Positions 7,123-17,900 of a DNA stretch of 64,000 nucleotides are shown one piece after another; positions within the stretch are counted from its first letter, which is position 1; each line of letters starts with the position of its first letter. The DNA lies in assembly GCF_022968825.1 (NCBI RefSeq), contig NZ_JALHKS010000006.1, positions 124,001 through 188,000 on the forward strand, read 5' to 3'. This DNA is from Chryseobacterium salipaludis (lineage in GTDB: Bacteria > Bacteroidota > Bacteroidia > Flavobacteriales > Weeksellaceae). The position numbers and the translations under genes were made by a program. A model generated the notes under the pieces. That model saw only the letters and a list, made by a program, of their open reading frames with translations, did no database searches and had not been told where the DNA came from.

Positions 7123-10100
7123 ATGAAACCAGTATATAAAGTCATCAATGCCTCCGCAGGTTCGGGGAAAACATATACACTTGTAAAAAACCTGCTAGCG
7201 CTCTGCCTGCAGCATCCTGCGCAACCGGATTCCATTGCGCGTATTCTGGCGCTTACCTTTACCAATAAGGCAGCCAATGAAATGAAACACCGCATCATCA
7301 GCTGGCTGAAAGAATTCACCAAGCCTGATTTTGCACATAATGAAGATCTGAAAAACATACAGGCCGAACTGAAGCAGCGAAATGTACGGTTAACGCTGGA
7401 AGACCTGCATGACCGGTCGCAGCAATTGCTGGATTACGTATTGCATCACTACTCCACACTGAATATCGGTACCATCGATAAGTTTAATGCTAAACTGGTC
7501 CGCAGCTTTTCACAGGAGCTGGGTCTGGCGCAGAATTTCACGCTGGAAATTGACCCCAATCCGCTGCTTCTCGAAGCGGTGGATAAAATGCTGGACAACG
7601 TTGGCGACGAAAGTGAACTGTCCGGCGCCTTTCTGGACTTTGTACACTACAGCCTGGATAATGATGAACGGGTCCACATTAAATCCACTCTTTATAAATC
7701 CGCCAAAGAATTTGTGCAGGACAAACATTATTTTGAGCTGCAGCAAACCGGCGATTTTGACTGGGAAGGATATGAGAATTCCAAAGAAACACTGCGCCAG
7801 CAAATTCGTTCGCTGCAGCAGGAAGCAGAGCAACGTGCCCGCGAGATGCTTGAACTGATGGAATCCCGCGGTGTCGAAGCACCTGATTTCTCCGGTGGTG
7901 AAAGTGGCCTCGGCGGTTTTTTCAAAAAATTTCTTGCGAACAAAGTACCTGCATTGCCGGAAAGCCTTGATAAAGAAGAATCGCTGCTGGCAAAATATGC
8001 GAAAGGTGCTTCTGCCAAAGGAAAGAAAAAAGAAGCAGAAATAATGGAGATGCTGGATGAGATGCTGGAAGCACGTGAGTTTATCATCCGGAACTATACT
8101 GAAAGTCAGAAAAAGCAACGGATCCTCAACGCACTTTTACCACTTAAAGTAAATAAAGAAGTACAGGACCAGCTGGCCATTCTGGAAGAAGAAAATGACC
8201 TGGTGCTTTTGCCGAAGTTCAATATTATGATTCACGAGAATCTTCGGAACGAGCCGACCGCCTTTATTTATGAAAAAATCGGGACTCAGTTCAGCCATTA
8301 TTTCTTCGATGAATTTCAGGACACTTCTACCCTGCAGTGGCAAAATTTCGTTCCGCTGCGGGATCATGCCAACTCGATGGAACACATGAGTTTCACCGTC
8401 GTAGGCGACCCAAAACAGAGCATTTACCGGTTTCGAGGCGGCGACGCGCAGCTGATGCTGAACATTATCAGCGGAAATGACGGCGCTGCCATCCGGGCAG
8501 AAACTGAAAATCTGGAAAGCAATTACCGCAGCGCGCAGAATATTGTTGATTTTAATAATGAATTATATGAGTATATGTCCGGCAGTCTGCACGGGGAATA
8601 CCGGGATCTTTTTGGTACGCAGGCGAAACAGATTTCCAAAACCAAATGGCCGGGAAGAGTTCGTGTTACCTTAGTGGAAAAATTCAGTGCCGGCAGCGAA
8701 TTTTTTGCCGAAACCGCAGAAAAGATGCGCGAAGATATTGCGCAGTGCCTGGAGCTGGGCTACCGGTTTTCTGACATCACCATTCTGTGCCGTGACAACG
8801 GCGACATCAAACAGTTCTCGCAATTGCTGGGCAGGCTGCAGGTGAATTATAAAGGAATGGAAACGTACGTCCGCACTATTTCTGAATCCGGGCTTACACT
8901 AAATCTTTCGGTTACCTTACTGGCGCTCACGGAATTTTTGCAGTGGCAGGATAATTCGAAAGAGTTTCAGCACTGCATCAAAATGATGTATCATTTGCAG
9001 CAACTCGGGCGGATTAAAATGAATGATTTTACTGCGGAAGCGCTTGATATTCTGGCACAGGAAAATAAGGAAGCCATGCAGCGGTTTATCGAGGAAAGAT
9101 ATCAGGTGAAACTCAGTGCGGGCAATCTGATTGAATTAAATTTATATAATCTGACCGAACATTATCTGCAGGAATTTGCAGTGGACGACCACGAGACCGA
9201 TTTTATCCTGGCGTACCTGGAAATGGTCTATGATTACACCCAGAACAACGCAGCAACTTTAAAAGATTTTTTACGCTACTGGACAGAAGAAGGCCAGCAC
9301 ATTACCATTCAGGCAACGGAAAATGTGGACGCAATCCAGCTGATGACCATACACAAATCCAAAGGACTGGAATTTCCGGTTGTGCTGCTGCCTTTAAGAA
9401 ATAAAAAACCACGCGCCGGAAGTTATTGGTTCAACAGTGAAGATACAGCCGGACCTGCCAAGGTAAACGTCAAACTCTTTGATGATAAACTAACGCTGCA
9501 GGATCCGAAAATTGCAGCGTTCAATTCGCATTACGATTACCAGGATAAAATTGACCGATTCTGCCTGCAGTATGTGGCGACCACGCGCGCCTCGGAGCAA
9601 TTGTTTTTTTATGTAGAACGTCCGCCGAAGTCAGCTAATTACTTAGAAATTTATGATTTTCTGGCGGCAAAAACTGCAGATGAAGATACCGGGAAAACTG
9701 TTTCTTTTGATCTCTATGAGGTGCCACCAGAGCAATTACGCAAGCAACCGGAAAAAGAACGGCAGACCTATCAGACAAAGGCCATCCGTTTCCGAAATCC
9801 TGATAAGCTGTATCCGGAAGCCATTAAAATTGCGACACCCTCCAAAAGCTACCAGAACAGGATTGAGAAAGTGCGGCTGGGCATTTTTGCGCATGAAATT
9901 CTGGCGCGCATCTGTACACCGGCAGATGTGCCTCCCGTGCTGGAAAGCTATTTACTTGAAGGAACAATTACCCTGGAGGAAAAAGAGCGGATTGAAGACA
10001 GGCTTTACAAAGTAATTTCAGAATATGAACCCTATTTTCAACCGGGTCTCGAAGTGAGAAACGAACAGGAAATGATGCTGACCACACCCGAAGGAATTGA

Positions 10101-10266
10101 AATATTCCGCCCGGACCGGCTGATTAAAAAAGAGGAAGGATTTATCATCATCGATTTTAAAACGGGAGAAGTATCGCCCAAGCACCAGACGCAGCTCAAC
10201 CGTTACCAGCAGGTACTCGAAAAGCTGGGACACACTGTGTTGGAAACGGTTATTATTTATGTATAA
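7123..10266 (+). CDS. UvrD/RecB-type helicase-nuclease (AddA-like)
   Basis: Superfamily 1 DNA helicase fused to a nuclease, used in double-strand-break repair. The 1047-residue protein starts at the ATG 7123-7125; upstream in-frame codons would overlap rpsU. Visible motifs: Walker A ASAGSGKTYT (10-19), DEFQD (about 396), GDPKQSIYRFRGGD (motif III), TIHKSKGLEFPVVL (motif V), and VATTRASEQL (motif VI). The C-terminal PD-(D/E)XK nuclease core has HEIL, then RPDRL and IIIDFKTGE. It ends at a terminator shared with the convergent ferritin gene. No AddB partner is visible in the window. Confidence 0.9.
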   Translation: MKPVYKVINASAGSGKTYTLVKNLLALCLQHPAQPDSIARILALTFTNKAANEMKHRIISWLKEFTKPDFAHNEDLKNIQAELKQRNVRLTLEDLHDRSQQLLDYVLHHYSTLNIGTIDKFNAKLVRSFSQELGLAQNFTLEIDPNPLLLEAVDKMLDNVGDESELSGAFLDFVHYSLDNDERVHIKSTLYKSAKEFVQDKHYFELQQTGDFDWEGYENSKETLRQQIRSLQQEAEQRAREMLELMESRGVEAPDFSGGESGLGGFFKKFLANKVPALPESLDKEESLLAKYAKGASAKGKKKEAEIMEMLDEMLEAREFIIRNYTESQKKQRILNALLPLKVNKEVQDQLAILEEENDLVLLPKFNIMIHENLRNEPTAFIYEKIGTQFSHYFFDEFQDTSTLQWQNFVPLRDHANSMEHMSFTVVGDPKQSIYRFRGGDAQLMLNIISGNDGAAIRAETENLESNYRSAQNIVDFNNELYEYMSGSLHGEYRDLFGTQAKQISKTKWPGRVRVTLVEKFSAGSEFFAETAEKMREDIAQCLELGYRFSDITILCRDNGDIKQFSQLLGRLQVNYKGMETYVRTISESGLTLNLSVTLLALTEFLQWQDNSKEFQHCIKMMYHLQQLGRIKMNDFTAEALDILAQENKEAMQRFIEERYQVKLSAGNLIELNLYNLTEHYLQEFAVDDHETDFILAYLEMVYDYTQNNAATLKDFLRYWTEEGQHITIQATENVDAIQLMTIHKSKGLEFPVVLLPLRNKKPRAGSYWFNSEDTAGPAKVNVKLFDDKLTLQDPKIAAFNSHYDYQDKIDRFCLQYVATTRASEQLFFYVERPPKSANYLEIYDFLAAKTADEDTGKTVSFDLYEVPPEQLRKQPEKERQTYQTKAIRFRNPDKLYPEAIKIATPSKSYQNRIEKVRLGIFAHEILARICTPADVPPVLESYLLEGTITLEEKERIEDRLYKVISEYEPYFQPGLEVRNEQEMMLTTPEGIEIFRPDRLIKKEEGFIIIDFKTGEVSPKHQTQLNRYQQVLEKLGHTVLETVIIYV

Positions 10267-10270
10267 AAAA

Positions 10271-10296
10271 AGCTGCAGTTCGAGCGAACTGCAGCT
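10271..10296. terminator. Bidirectional terminator between helicase-nuclease and ferritin
   Basis: A perfect 12-bp inverted repeat with a 2-base loop, flanked by A6 on the left and TTTT on the right. It starts 4 bases after the helicase-nuclease stop and lies downstream of both convergent genes. Confidence 0.85.
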
Positions 10297-10322
10297 TTTG
10301 CATATTTTAAAATATAAATTAA

Positions 10323-10826
10323 TTATTCCTGTGGCGCAAAAGTCCTTTGACTCAGCTCCTGATCGAATAGATACAGCGCTGACTGATTTTCACTGACCAT
10401 GCGGATTTTGGTTACCAGCTGCGAGGCAGACGCTTCCTCTTCCACCTGCTCTGTCACGAACCATTGCAGGAAAGTAACAGTGGCAAAATCACCCTCATCG
10501 TTGGCATTTTTCAGGATATTGAAAATACTGCGCGTTACCAGCCTTTCATGTGCCAGCGCTTTTTCGAATATATCCACCGCGCTTTTGAAATCAGCTTCCG
10601 GTTCCGGAATAGCCTGCATACGTATCGGTGCACCGACATCTATCAGGTAATCAAACATTTTATCGGCATGCATGAGTTCTTCTTTGCTCTGCACCCGGAA
10701 GTAATTGGCAATGCCGTCCAAATCACGCTCATAAAACCAAGCCGACATGGCCAGGTAATATTGTGCAGCATACTGCTCGTTGGTAATCTGCTGATTGAGC
10801 AGCAAAGCAATGTTTTCACTAATCAT
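10323..10826 (-). CDS. ftnA: Ferritin (FtnA-like)
   Basis: Cytoplasmic iron-storage protein that oxidises Fe(II) and stores the mineral in a 24-subunit shell. The 167-residue protein shows the four-helix bundle pattern. Ferroxidase-type ligands sit in ITNEQYAAQYYLAMS (about 16-30), SKEELMHADKMFDYL (helix B), and FVTEQVEEEASA (helix C), close to non-haem ferritins of the Ftn class. No haem-binding Met of the bacterioferritin type is evident. It is a single gene with its own terminator at 10271-10296. Confidence 0.92.
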   Translation of the reverse strand: MISENIALLLNQQITNEQYAAQYYLAMSAWFYERDLDGIANYFRVQSKEELMHADKMFDYLIDVGAPIRMQAIPEPEADFKSAVDIFEKALAHERLVTRSIFNILKNANDEGDFATVTFLQWFVTEQVEEEASASQLVTKIRMVSENQSALYLFDQELSQRTFAPQE

Positions 10827-10881
10827 ATTCTTTCATTTAGAGTATAAACAAATATACTTAAAAATTTGAGGCACAAAAAAA

Positions 10882-10901
10882 AGCGGAAATTTCTTTCCGC
10901 T
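10882..10901 (-). terminator. Rho-independent terminator of the LTxxQ protein gene
   Basis: On the minus strand, an 8-bp perfect stem (AGCGGAAA with TTTCCGCT) with a 4-base loop is followed by eight T. It is downstream of the gene ending at 10939. Confidence 0.88.
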
Positions 10902-10938
10902 CCCCATTAAAAAAAATAAAACTATGAACTGTTGTTTT

Positions 10939-11340
10939 TTATCTGTGTTTCCGATGCTGCATTTTTCGCGCCTGGCTCATGCGTTGCATACGGTCCTGCT
11001 TTTTACTCTGCCATTTTTCAAATTGTTCCGGCGTCAGGATTTCTTTCATTTCTGCCTGATGCTGCTGGCGGCTGGCGGCTGCCATTTCACGCTGTGCTTT
11101 CATCTGCGTTTTTCGCTCGGCCATCAGTTGCTTATTTTCACTACGATGCCGGTCCTGCACACTTTTAATTTTATTTACCTGCGCATCCGAAAGATTAAGA
11201 TCCGTTTGCATCATTTTTAATTTTTCCGCCTGGCGCTGTTCGATTTGTGCCGGCGTCGGCTTTTCCATTTTTGTGCGCTGCTGTGCGTGCGCTGAAATTG
11301 TGAAGACGATAATGGCTGCGACAGCTAATGCTTTTTTCAT
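10939..11340 (-). CDS. Small periplasmic LTxxQ-motif protein (Spy/CpxP-like)
   Basis: A 133-residue secreted protein with a signal peptide ending AHA (about residue 19). The mature part is highly charged, Gln- and Met-rich, and almost all helical. It holds two LTxxQ-type repeats, NLSDAQVNKIK near residue 52 and ILTPEQFEKWQ near residue 106, the hallmark of the CpxP/Spy fold. Known Spy proteins are ATP-independent periplasmic chaperones, and CpxP damps an envelope-stress kinase. The present role is inferred. The C-terminus is very basic (RKMQHRKHR). It has its own terminator. Confidence 0.7.
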   Translation of the reverse strand: MKKALAVAAIIVFTISAHAQQRTKMEKPTPAQIEQRQAEKLKMMQTDLNLSDAQVNKIKSVQDRHRSENKQLMAERKTQMKAQREMAAASRQQHQAEMKEILTPEQFEKWQSKKQDRMQRMSQARKMQHRKHR

Positions 11341-11489
11341 ATTAAGTAATTTTATAAACTATCTATTTGTTGTTTGTCTTTCTGTCTTTTGGATAGGGAT
11401 CTCAAGCAGGAGTTAAAGCTTTATTTCATAATTTTTTGTTAAAAATAACAGTTTTAAACCCTTGTCCTATAGCGTGTTAGCGAAATAAA

Positions 11490-11517
11490 AGAGCAGTCCT
11501 CCGAAAAAAACTGCTCT
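11490..11517 (-). terminator. Probable terminator of the tyrosine-rich protein gene
   Basis: An 8-bp stem (AGAGCAGT/ACTGCTCT) with a 12-base loop, followed on the minus strand by TTTTATTT. It is 30 bases past the stop of the gene ending at 11548. The loop is long and the T-run is broken, so confidence is moderate. Confidence 0.6.
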
Positions 11518-11547
11518 CCCATCATTATTAACATTAAAAATCTAAAA

Positions 11548-12462
11548 TTACCGGGATGTGAGGCGCATGCCCGGATTTCGTGCGGAAGTATTTCCTGAGC
11601 GGGAACTTCCGTTATTTCTTATGGTTGCTTCCGGCGAACGTTGCCGGCCGGTTGCATTATTTCTGAATCCGTTATCAGAACGGCTGCTATTCTCTCGAGC
11701 GGATGGCATCCTGGTCTGCGGTGCCCGTTGCACGGAAGGGCTTTGAGCTGAAGATCTGCGCGTGTCATTTCTCTGCATATCCGAAATCCTGTTCGCTGTT
11801 CCCGGATCATTTCTGAAGCCTGAACTTCCGCGGGTACCACTGCCTGTTGAAGTTCCTACGCGCGGGCTGTCCTTAAAGCCAATCTGCGTGCGCGGATTGC
11901 TGGCGTGATACTGCTTGGGATTAACTTTATAATGGTTAATATTAATATGTCGGTATCTCGGCATTACATATACCGTGCGTACATAGTGACGTCGGTTGTA
12001 ATCATGGTAGTACGTTACCGGATTGTAGCCATTATAATAATTATTCTGAAACACGACGAAAATCCGGGGCCCTAAAATCTGCTGCAAAGCGTAGAACCGG
12101 TCGTAGTACCAGCGGTCCGGATTGTAGCGGTAATAAGAACTCCAGGACGAGAAAGACGGGAAGCTCTCATTCAGCAGCATTATCTGCTGTACCTGCCACG
12201 GAGATAACCGGTACTGACGGAAAAACCGGTTCCAGTTTACTTGTGAAATACTGTGGCGGTAGGCATCATAATAGTTGCTGTATAATTCCGGCGTGTAGTA
12301 ATTCTCGGGGTATTCATAATAGTAATCTTCCGGGAAATAATACTCGTCATCATAGTCACTGTAATAATCACTCTGTCCGCCGTACGGATAATAATCCGGA
12401 TAGCTCTGCGCGGAAATCATACCGGCCAGCAGCATGGAGACACCTAGTATTACTTTTTTCAT
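11548..12462 (-). CDS. Secreted tyrosine-rich protein of unknown function
   Basis: Function not recognised. The likely start is the ATG at 12460-12462, since it begins a clean signal peptide (MKKVILGVSMLLAGMISAQ), giving 304 residues; an ATG 10 codons upstream is possible. Residues 19-68 of the precursor contain 19 tyrosines, mixed with Asp, Glu and Pro. A more ordered middle has FRQYRLSPWQVQQIMLLNE and several aromatic YNGYNPVTYYHDYNRR-type stretches. The last third is low-complexity and rich in Arg, Ser and Asn, with repeats such as SGFRND and NGFRNN. It lies between the Spy-like gene and cysS. An envelope or matrix role is speculative. Confidence 0.6.
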   Translation of the reverse strand: MKKVILGVSMLLAGMISAQSYPDYYPYGGQSDYYSDYDDEYYFPEDYYYEYPENYYTPELYSNYYDAYRHSISQVNWNRFFRQYRLSPWQVQQIMLLNESFPSFSSWSSYYRYNPDRWYYDRFYALQQILGPRIFVVFQNNYYNGYNPVTYYHDYNRRHYVRTVYVMPRYRHININHYKVNPKQYHASNPRTQIGFKDSPRVGTSTGSGTRGSSGFRNDPGTANRISDMQRNDTRRSSAQSPSVQRAPQTRMPSARENSSRSDNGFRNNATGRQRSPEATIRNNGSSRSGNTSARNPGMRLTSR

Positions 12463-12644
12463 TTCTTTTACTTTTATTATTAATATTTCCATGCAGACCG
12501 TTCGGTGATTTGGTGGAATCCTGTTTCTCTTGCTGCACTTTCTGTATTTTGGATATCACTTGAAAACGAAAGTTAAATGCTTATTTAAAAATAAATGAAT
12601 GTGGATGGTCTTATGATCTAGAATTAGGAGTAACACAAAGAAAA

Positions 12645-12670
12645 ACCTCCGCACAAAGCAGTGCAGAGGT
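12645..12670 (-). terminator. Terminator downstream of cysS
   Basis: The minus strand carries a stem of ACCTC/GAGGT and GCAC/GTGC around one C-A mismatch, followed by TTTTTC. It lies 25 bases past the cysS stop and ends the folE-cysS unit. Confidence 0.75.
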
Positions 12671-12694
12671 GGAATTGTTGTATTTAAAATATTT

Positions 12695-14161
12695 TCAGGA
12701 AACCGAATAGGTAGTACCTTCGCGCCCATCTTTCAGTTCGATACCTTCTGCCAGCAAGCGGTCGCGTATTTCATCGGACAAGTCAAAGTTTTTTGCTTTC
12801 CGGGCCTGGTTCCGCAAATCAATCAGTACCTGCATCGCCTGGTCCAGTTTTCCCGCATCCTGTTGCTGCACGGCTTTTAACCCTAAGACATCGAAAACGA
12901 GACCACGCAAAGTGTCCTGCAGAAGTGGGTGATCTTCTGCGGAAACGGAGGCTGTTTTTTCATTTAATTTAAAAATGAAATTTACTGCCTCAAACAAGTG
13001 TGCGATCAGAATCGGTGAGTTAAAGTCATCCTTTAAGGCTGCGTAGCATTTGTCTTTCCAGGCAGCCACGTCAAAGCCATCGGTTTTATCTGAAGTCTGG
13101 ATGTTTTCCAGGATCTGCATTGCCTGCATCAGCCTGTTGAAACCTTTCTCACTTGCCTGCATCGCTTCATCGGAGATATCCAGCACGCTGCGGTAATGCG
13201 CCTGCATGAAATTAAATCTCACCACTGAAGGCGCGTATGCTTTATGGAAAAAATCATTATCACCTGTGACGAGTTCCATCGGCAGGATGTAATTCCCGGT
13301 GGATTTACTCATGCGCTGCCCGTTCATGGTAAGCATATTGGCGTGCATCCAGTATTTCACCGGCGACACTTCATTGCAGGCCTTGCCTTGTGCTACCTCA
13401 CATTCGTGGTGCGGAAACTTCAGGTCCATTCCGCCGCCGTGAATATCAAACTGCTCGCCCAGATATTTCGTGGACATTGCCGTACATTCCAGATGCCACC
13501 CCGGGAAACCGGCGCCCCAGGGAGAATTCCAACGCATAATATGCGCCGGCGAGGCGGCTTTCCACAAGGCGAAATCCTGGGGGTTTTTCTTTTCATTCTG
13601 CCCGTCCAGATCGCGGGTTTGGGCAAAGAGTTCTTTAATATTCCGCCGGGAGAGTTCTCCGTAATTCAGGCCCCGACGGTTATATTCCAGTACATCAAAA
13701 TAGACGGAACCATTACTTTCATAGGCGAATCCTTTTTCGATCAGTTTTTCCGTCAGTTCAATCTGTTCCAGAATATGGCCGGTGGCCGTGGGCTCGATCG
13801 TTGGCGGCAGCAGATTAAAGGTTTCCAGCACCTTATGAAAGTCCACCGTGTATTTCTGAACGATTTCCATCGGTTCCAGTTTTTCGAGGCGGGACTGCTT
13901 CACAAAACGGTCATTGTTTACATCACCATCATCGGTCAGATGGCCCGCATCTGTGATGTTGCGGACATATCTGACATCATAACCCAAATGTGCAAGCGTT
14001 CGATACACAAAATCAAAAGACATAAATGTACGGACGTTCCCCAAATGCACATTGCTGTACACTGTAGGGCCGCAGACATACATCCCGACTTTACCCGGAT
14101 GCAATGGTTCAAAAACTTCCTTTTCGCCGGAAAGCGAATTATAAATCGTAAGCGGTGTCAT
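12695..14161 (-). CDS. cysS: Cysteine--tRNA ligase
   Basis: Class I aminoacyl-tRNA synthetase that charges tRNA-Cys. It has 488 residues. The first zinc ligand is in YVCGPTVYS (about residue 30), the HIGH-type signature is [10 protein letters not shown], and the second zinc cluster is near [10 protein letters not shown] and [10 protein letters not shown]. The KMSKS loop is RMSKSTGN. The anticodon-binding region follows, ending with the conserved helix [18 protein letters not shown]. It starts at ATG 14159-14161, 15 bases after the folE stop, and is probably cotranscribed with it. Confidence 0.96.
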   Translation of the reverse strand: MTPLTIYNSLSGEKEVFEPLHPGKVGMYVCGPTVYSNVHLGNVRTFMSFDFVYRTLAHLGYDVRYVRNITDAGHLTDDGDVNNDRFVKQSRLEKLEPMEIVQKYTVDFHKVLETFNLLPPTIEPTATGHILEQIELTEKLIEKGFAYESNGSVYFDVLEYNRRGLNYGELSRRNIKELFAQTRDLDGQNEKKNPQDFALWKAASPAHIMRWNSPWGAGFPGWHLECTAMSTKYLGEQFDIHGGGMDLKFPHHECEVAQGKACNEVSPVKYWMHANMLTMNGQRMSKSTGNYILPMELVTGDNDFFHKAYAPSVVRFNFMQAHYRSVLDISDEAMQASEKGFNRLMQAMQILENIQTSDKTDGFDVAAWKDKCYAALKDDFNSPILIAHLFEAVNFIFKLNEKTASVSAEDHPLLQDTLRGLVFDVLGLKAVQQQDAGKLDQAMQVLIDLRNQARKAKNFDLSDEIRDRLLAEGIELKDGREGTTYSVS

Positions 14162-14176
14162 AGTACAAATATTATA

Positions 14177-14851
14177 TTAATCAAGTTTTGCATGGCTGCC
14201 AACATAATGCAGAAATTCCTGGCGTGTAATCGGATTGGTACGGAAAATACCGCTGAGTTCCGCCGTGATTGTAGAGCTTGCGGTATCCTTGATCCCACGA
14301 CAATTTACACACAGGTGTTTTGCATCGATAATGCAGGCCACATCTTTTGTATTCAGTGCAGATTTCAGGGCATCCACAATCTGCATGGTCAGCCTTTCCT
14401 GAACCTGCGGACGCTTGGCATAATAGTCCACCAAACGGTTAATTTTCGAGAGACCAATGACAGTTCCGTTGGAGATATACGCAACATGAGCCCTTCCGAT
14501 AATCGGCAGGAAATGATGCTCACAAAAAGAGTACACGGTGATATCTTTTTCCACCAGCATCTGGCGGTATTTGTATTTATTGCTGAAGGTAGATATGCCC
14601 GGCCGGTTCTCCGGCAGTAAACCGCCAAAGATTTCGTTCACGTACATTTTGGCCACGCGCTTGGGTGAATCTTTCAAAGAATCATCAGTCATATCCAGCC
14701 CCAGCGTTTCCATAATCTGATGAAAATGGTGCTGAATTTTTTCCATTTTTTCATCCGCAGTCTGATCGAAGGCATCGGCACGAAGCGGTGTGTGCTCCTT
14801 GCCGGTAAACATATCATCATCGTTATCGAAGTCGTGCGTCATATCATTCAT
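14177..14851 (-). CDS. folE: GTP cyclohydrolase I
   Basis: Converts GTP to dihydroneopterin triphosphate, the first step of folate synthesis. The zinc ligands are visible in SFCEHHFLPI (Cys and His) and the later CVNCRGI, with the conserved VAKMYVNEIF, GRAHVAYI and SKINRLVDYYAKRPQVQERL motifs. The start chosen is the ATG at 14849-14851 (MNDMTHDF, 224 residues). An in-frame ATG at 14908 would add 19 residues that do not look like the family. An acidic N-terminal extension (about residues 4-30) precedes the catalytic core. Confidence 0.93.
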   Translation of the reverse strand: MNDMTHDFDNDDDMFTGKEHTPLRADAFDQTADEKMEKIQHHFHQIMETLGLDMTDDSLKDSPKRVAKMYVNEIFGGLLPENRPGISTFSNKYKYRQMLVEKDITVYSFCEHHFLPIIGRAHVAYISNGTVIGLSKINRLVDYYAKRPQVQERLTMQIVDALKSALNTKDVACIIDAKHLCVNCRGIKDTASSTITAELSGIFRTNPITRQEFLHYVGSHAKLD

Positions 14852-14923
14852 AAATGAGCACAAAATTACGGATTTAATTTCTGTTTCACCGGCGGTTCCA
14901 TGTGGCAATATGCGCTAAAGAAA

Positions 14924-14949
14924 ATATCCGGTCTGCAGCAGCCGGATAT
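14924..14949 (-). terminator. Rho-independent terminator of the sprA unit
   Basis: An 8-bp stem (ATATCCGG/CCGGATAT) with a 10-base loop, followed on the minus strand by TTTTCTTT. It is 22 bases after the sprA stop, between sprA and folE. Confidence 0.78.
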
Positions 14950-14971
14950 TAATATTTATTTTATTTAAGTT

Positions 14972-17900
14972 TTAAAAACCTCCTGTTCCCCCAAACGTGA
15001 AGGTTGCTGTGAGGCCTGCCCGCACCGTCATGAGTGGGAAAGCGGTGGAAATTTTATACTTGGTCAGCAGCTGGTCATAGAAGAAACGAAGGTTAAAATT
15101 CTGTGACACGCTGTAATCGGCAGAAAGCTTGATACTCATCAGGCGCTGGCCGCCGGTTACCTGCGAATCATCCTGTAGAATGTTGGTAATCCGCGTCTGG
15201 CTGTCGCGCAGTGAGAAATCCCCGCGGATGTTTAGGTCGCTTTTCACGGTTCTTTCCTTGCCCTTGAAATTAAGTTTCATTTTCAGGTCTTTCAGGATAT
15301 AACCAAAGCCCACGATATACTCTTTGCCCATATCTTCGGTCAGCGTATGGTTCACCAGTCCCAGCATAAACAAACGGTCGCGGTTGTACTGCGCGCGGAA
15401 CTGCATATTGTTTCTCATGGTAACATCTGCCCCGATCAGCGGCGCAAAGGCTTCCACATATCCAACTTGTGAATAGGTGTACGGATTATAATAATCACCA
15501 AAAGCATCACGGTTTGTAGCTCCGTTAACCTGCGCATTATAAAAATCAATGCTGGACTGAATTCCGGACGCCGTATACGTAGAAGTATATCCGTGCAGCA
15601 CATCAAACTTGGAGAACTGGCTGTTGATGAGCGGAATATTCTTCAGGCCGGAATATGTTACACGCCAGTTAGGCAACGGGAAACCTGCCTTGGTTGGATT
15701 CTCGCTGGCGGTTCCTGCGGATTTACCTTCTACGGCTGCCTGGAAAGCAGGTACCAATATATACGCATTTGCGAGCGAATGGCCATCGGTGAAACCGTCT
15801 GCCTGCAACGCGCCGCCTAAACGCTGTGATATTTCCCGCGCGTTGCTGACCATATTATCATAAATGGCTCTGCCATCCGTAAAGGCGGTATTGAAAGTCC
15901 AGGCTGTTTTGGAATAGGTAATCATATCGTTCCCGAAAGAAAACTGGAATCCATTGGCCGGATTGGAATCTGCATCAAGATTATAACCGCTCTGGGTGAA
16001 GTTGCGGGTATAATTCTTCAGGAAATTCACATCGATCCGGAAATCATTGACCGGCATGATCTGCACATTGGCCAGGAAATTCTGGTTTTTCAACTGTACG
16101 TACGGATCCGTCATATAGGCAGAATTAGATACCCAGCCGCGCTCAATCACGGTCCGGCGGATATCGGCTTGTGATCCTAAAAGGAAGCCCATCGTCGGGC
16201 CACCCAAGGTCTGCCCATAACCATACCAGTTTGGAGCCGACAGTAAACCAGGCAGCACAGTGCCATTGTTTTCATTATAAGAAAAGTCCAGCTGTTTGAT
16301 GCTCGTCAGTGCATACGCCACGCTCTCCATCGGATTCAGCTTATTTTTAAAGGTGTAGCTCTTAAAGCTTTTCTTTTTATTTTTCTTCTGCCATTCCAGA
16401 TTGTAAGCATTATTCAGTGAATCAATTTCCTGACGGCGTTTCTGCATTTTCGTGGTAATGTTCTGGAAGTATTTAAATTTCCCAAAGAACTTCGGCACAT
16501 CCACAGCGCCGGTTGCGATCAGGTTATTGGTATTCTGACCGATGCTGCCCAAGCTTTCCTGAACACCGGTTTCCGGGTTAATGAAGCGAGTTTGCACCGT
16601 ACTGCGCGCATTCCAGTTGTAGGTGAGTCCGTAGCCTATTTCTGCATTAATGAAATCCAGATACGGCAGATATTCAAACGGGAAACGGTAGTTCAGCTGT
16701 ACGCGGTGGTTGTACAATACCGGACGTCCCGCCCGCAGCGGATCAGCGAAAATAGATTTATTCGTCAGGTTTGCCACACTGAACTGATCATTCAGGGTAC
16801 GCATGGCAGAATTGATTTCCAGTTTCAGTGACTTGGTGAAATTAAAGCCTAAACCATACTGCCAACCAAAGTAGAAGTTACTGTTTCTGATCGGCGCAAA
16901 ATCCTGACCGGCAGCAGCACCCAGAACCGCATCAATATTACGGAACTGAACCTCATTGTAATTCCGGTCGATCTCTGTGCGGAAGGACAAGCGGGTTGGT
17001 ACCGGATTGAAGTTGATCTCCTTCGCCCAGCGCAGATATTTATAGGACTTAGCGGTATCGCTCACTAACTTGTTAAATGGTCGCAGCACATACGGTTTAA
17101 AGGAATAGTTATAATCCAGATTGGCACGCAGGAACTGACGGTAGTTTTTGGTAGTGTACACATCGCGGTAGAAATCATCATTGTAAATCGCCGTGAGCGA
17201 CAGATTTTCCACGTCGTAGAATTTCTGCTTCCGCGCCGGATTCACTCGTTCTTTTCTCATGTTCACCACGCCGATGCTACGTTGCTGGGTGTAAGTGCGC
17301 GCTACTTTTTTCAAAGTTTCCTTTTCCGGCGATGCTTCGAAAGTGACGTCATTATCCAGCGGATTGTATTTCGGGTCTTCGATGGTTTGGGTATAACTAT
17401 AATTTACCGGAATCCGCATTCCTGCTTTTTCAGGCAGGAATTTATCCACATTAACCGTCGTATTAATACTGTAGGCCGATTGAGTTGCCTGCGAGCGCTC
17501 CGAAGGTTTTTCCGCAATTCCGCCAAAACCAATGGTAGAATAAGAAGCATTGGCATTCACCAGAGCAAAATCACCAAGATTAAAGTTTAAGGAGGCGTTC
17601 GCTGCATAACCGCCTTTATTCTCGATTTCAGATAAACGGATTTCATTTATCCAAAGCACCAGATCTTTAGAAGCCAGGCCTCCTTTGTTCCGGACCCCCA
17701 GCATAATGGTGGTCACATTTCCTAAACTCGGGCGGCCTTTGATGTAGATTTTTTTATTGTTCGGATCAAGTGTACTATACTCGGGATCTTCCCAGCGCTG
17801 ATCAAGATTTGTAGAACTCTGATCACGACGTAGTTTGGCATCAATCAGATACTGCAGCTCGAGATCCACATTGTTTTCAGACGGCCAGATTTCCAGCGGT

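Noticed and set aside
13244-14620. A 458-codon open frame on the plus strand opposite cysS and folE.
   Set aside because: It lies fully antisense to two well-conserved enzymes, has no recognisable motif, and is rich in His, Phe and Ile as expected for a mirror frame.
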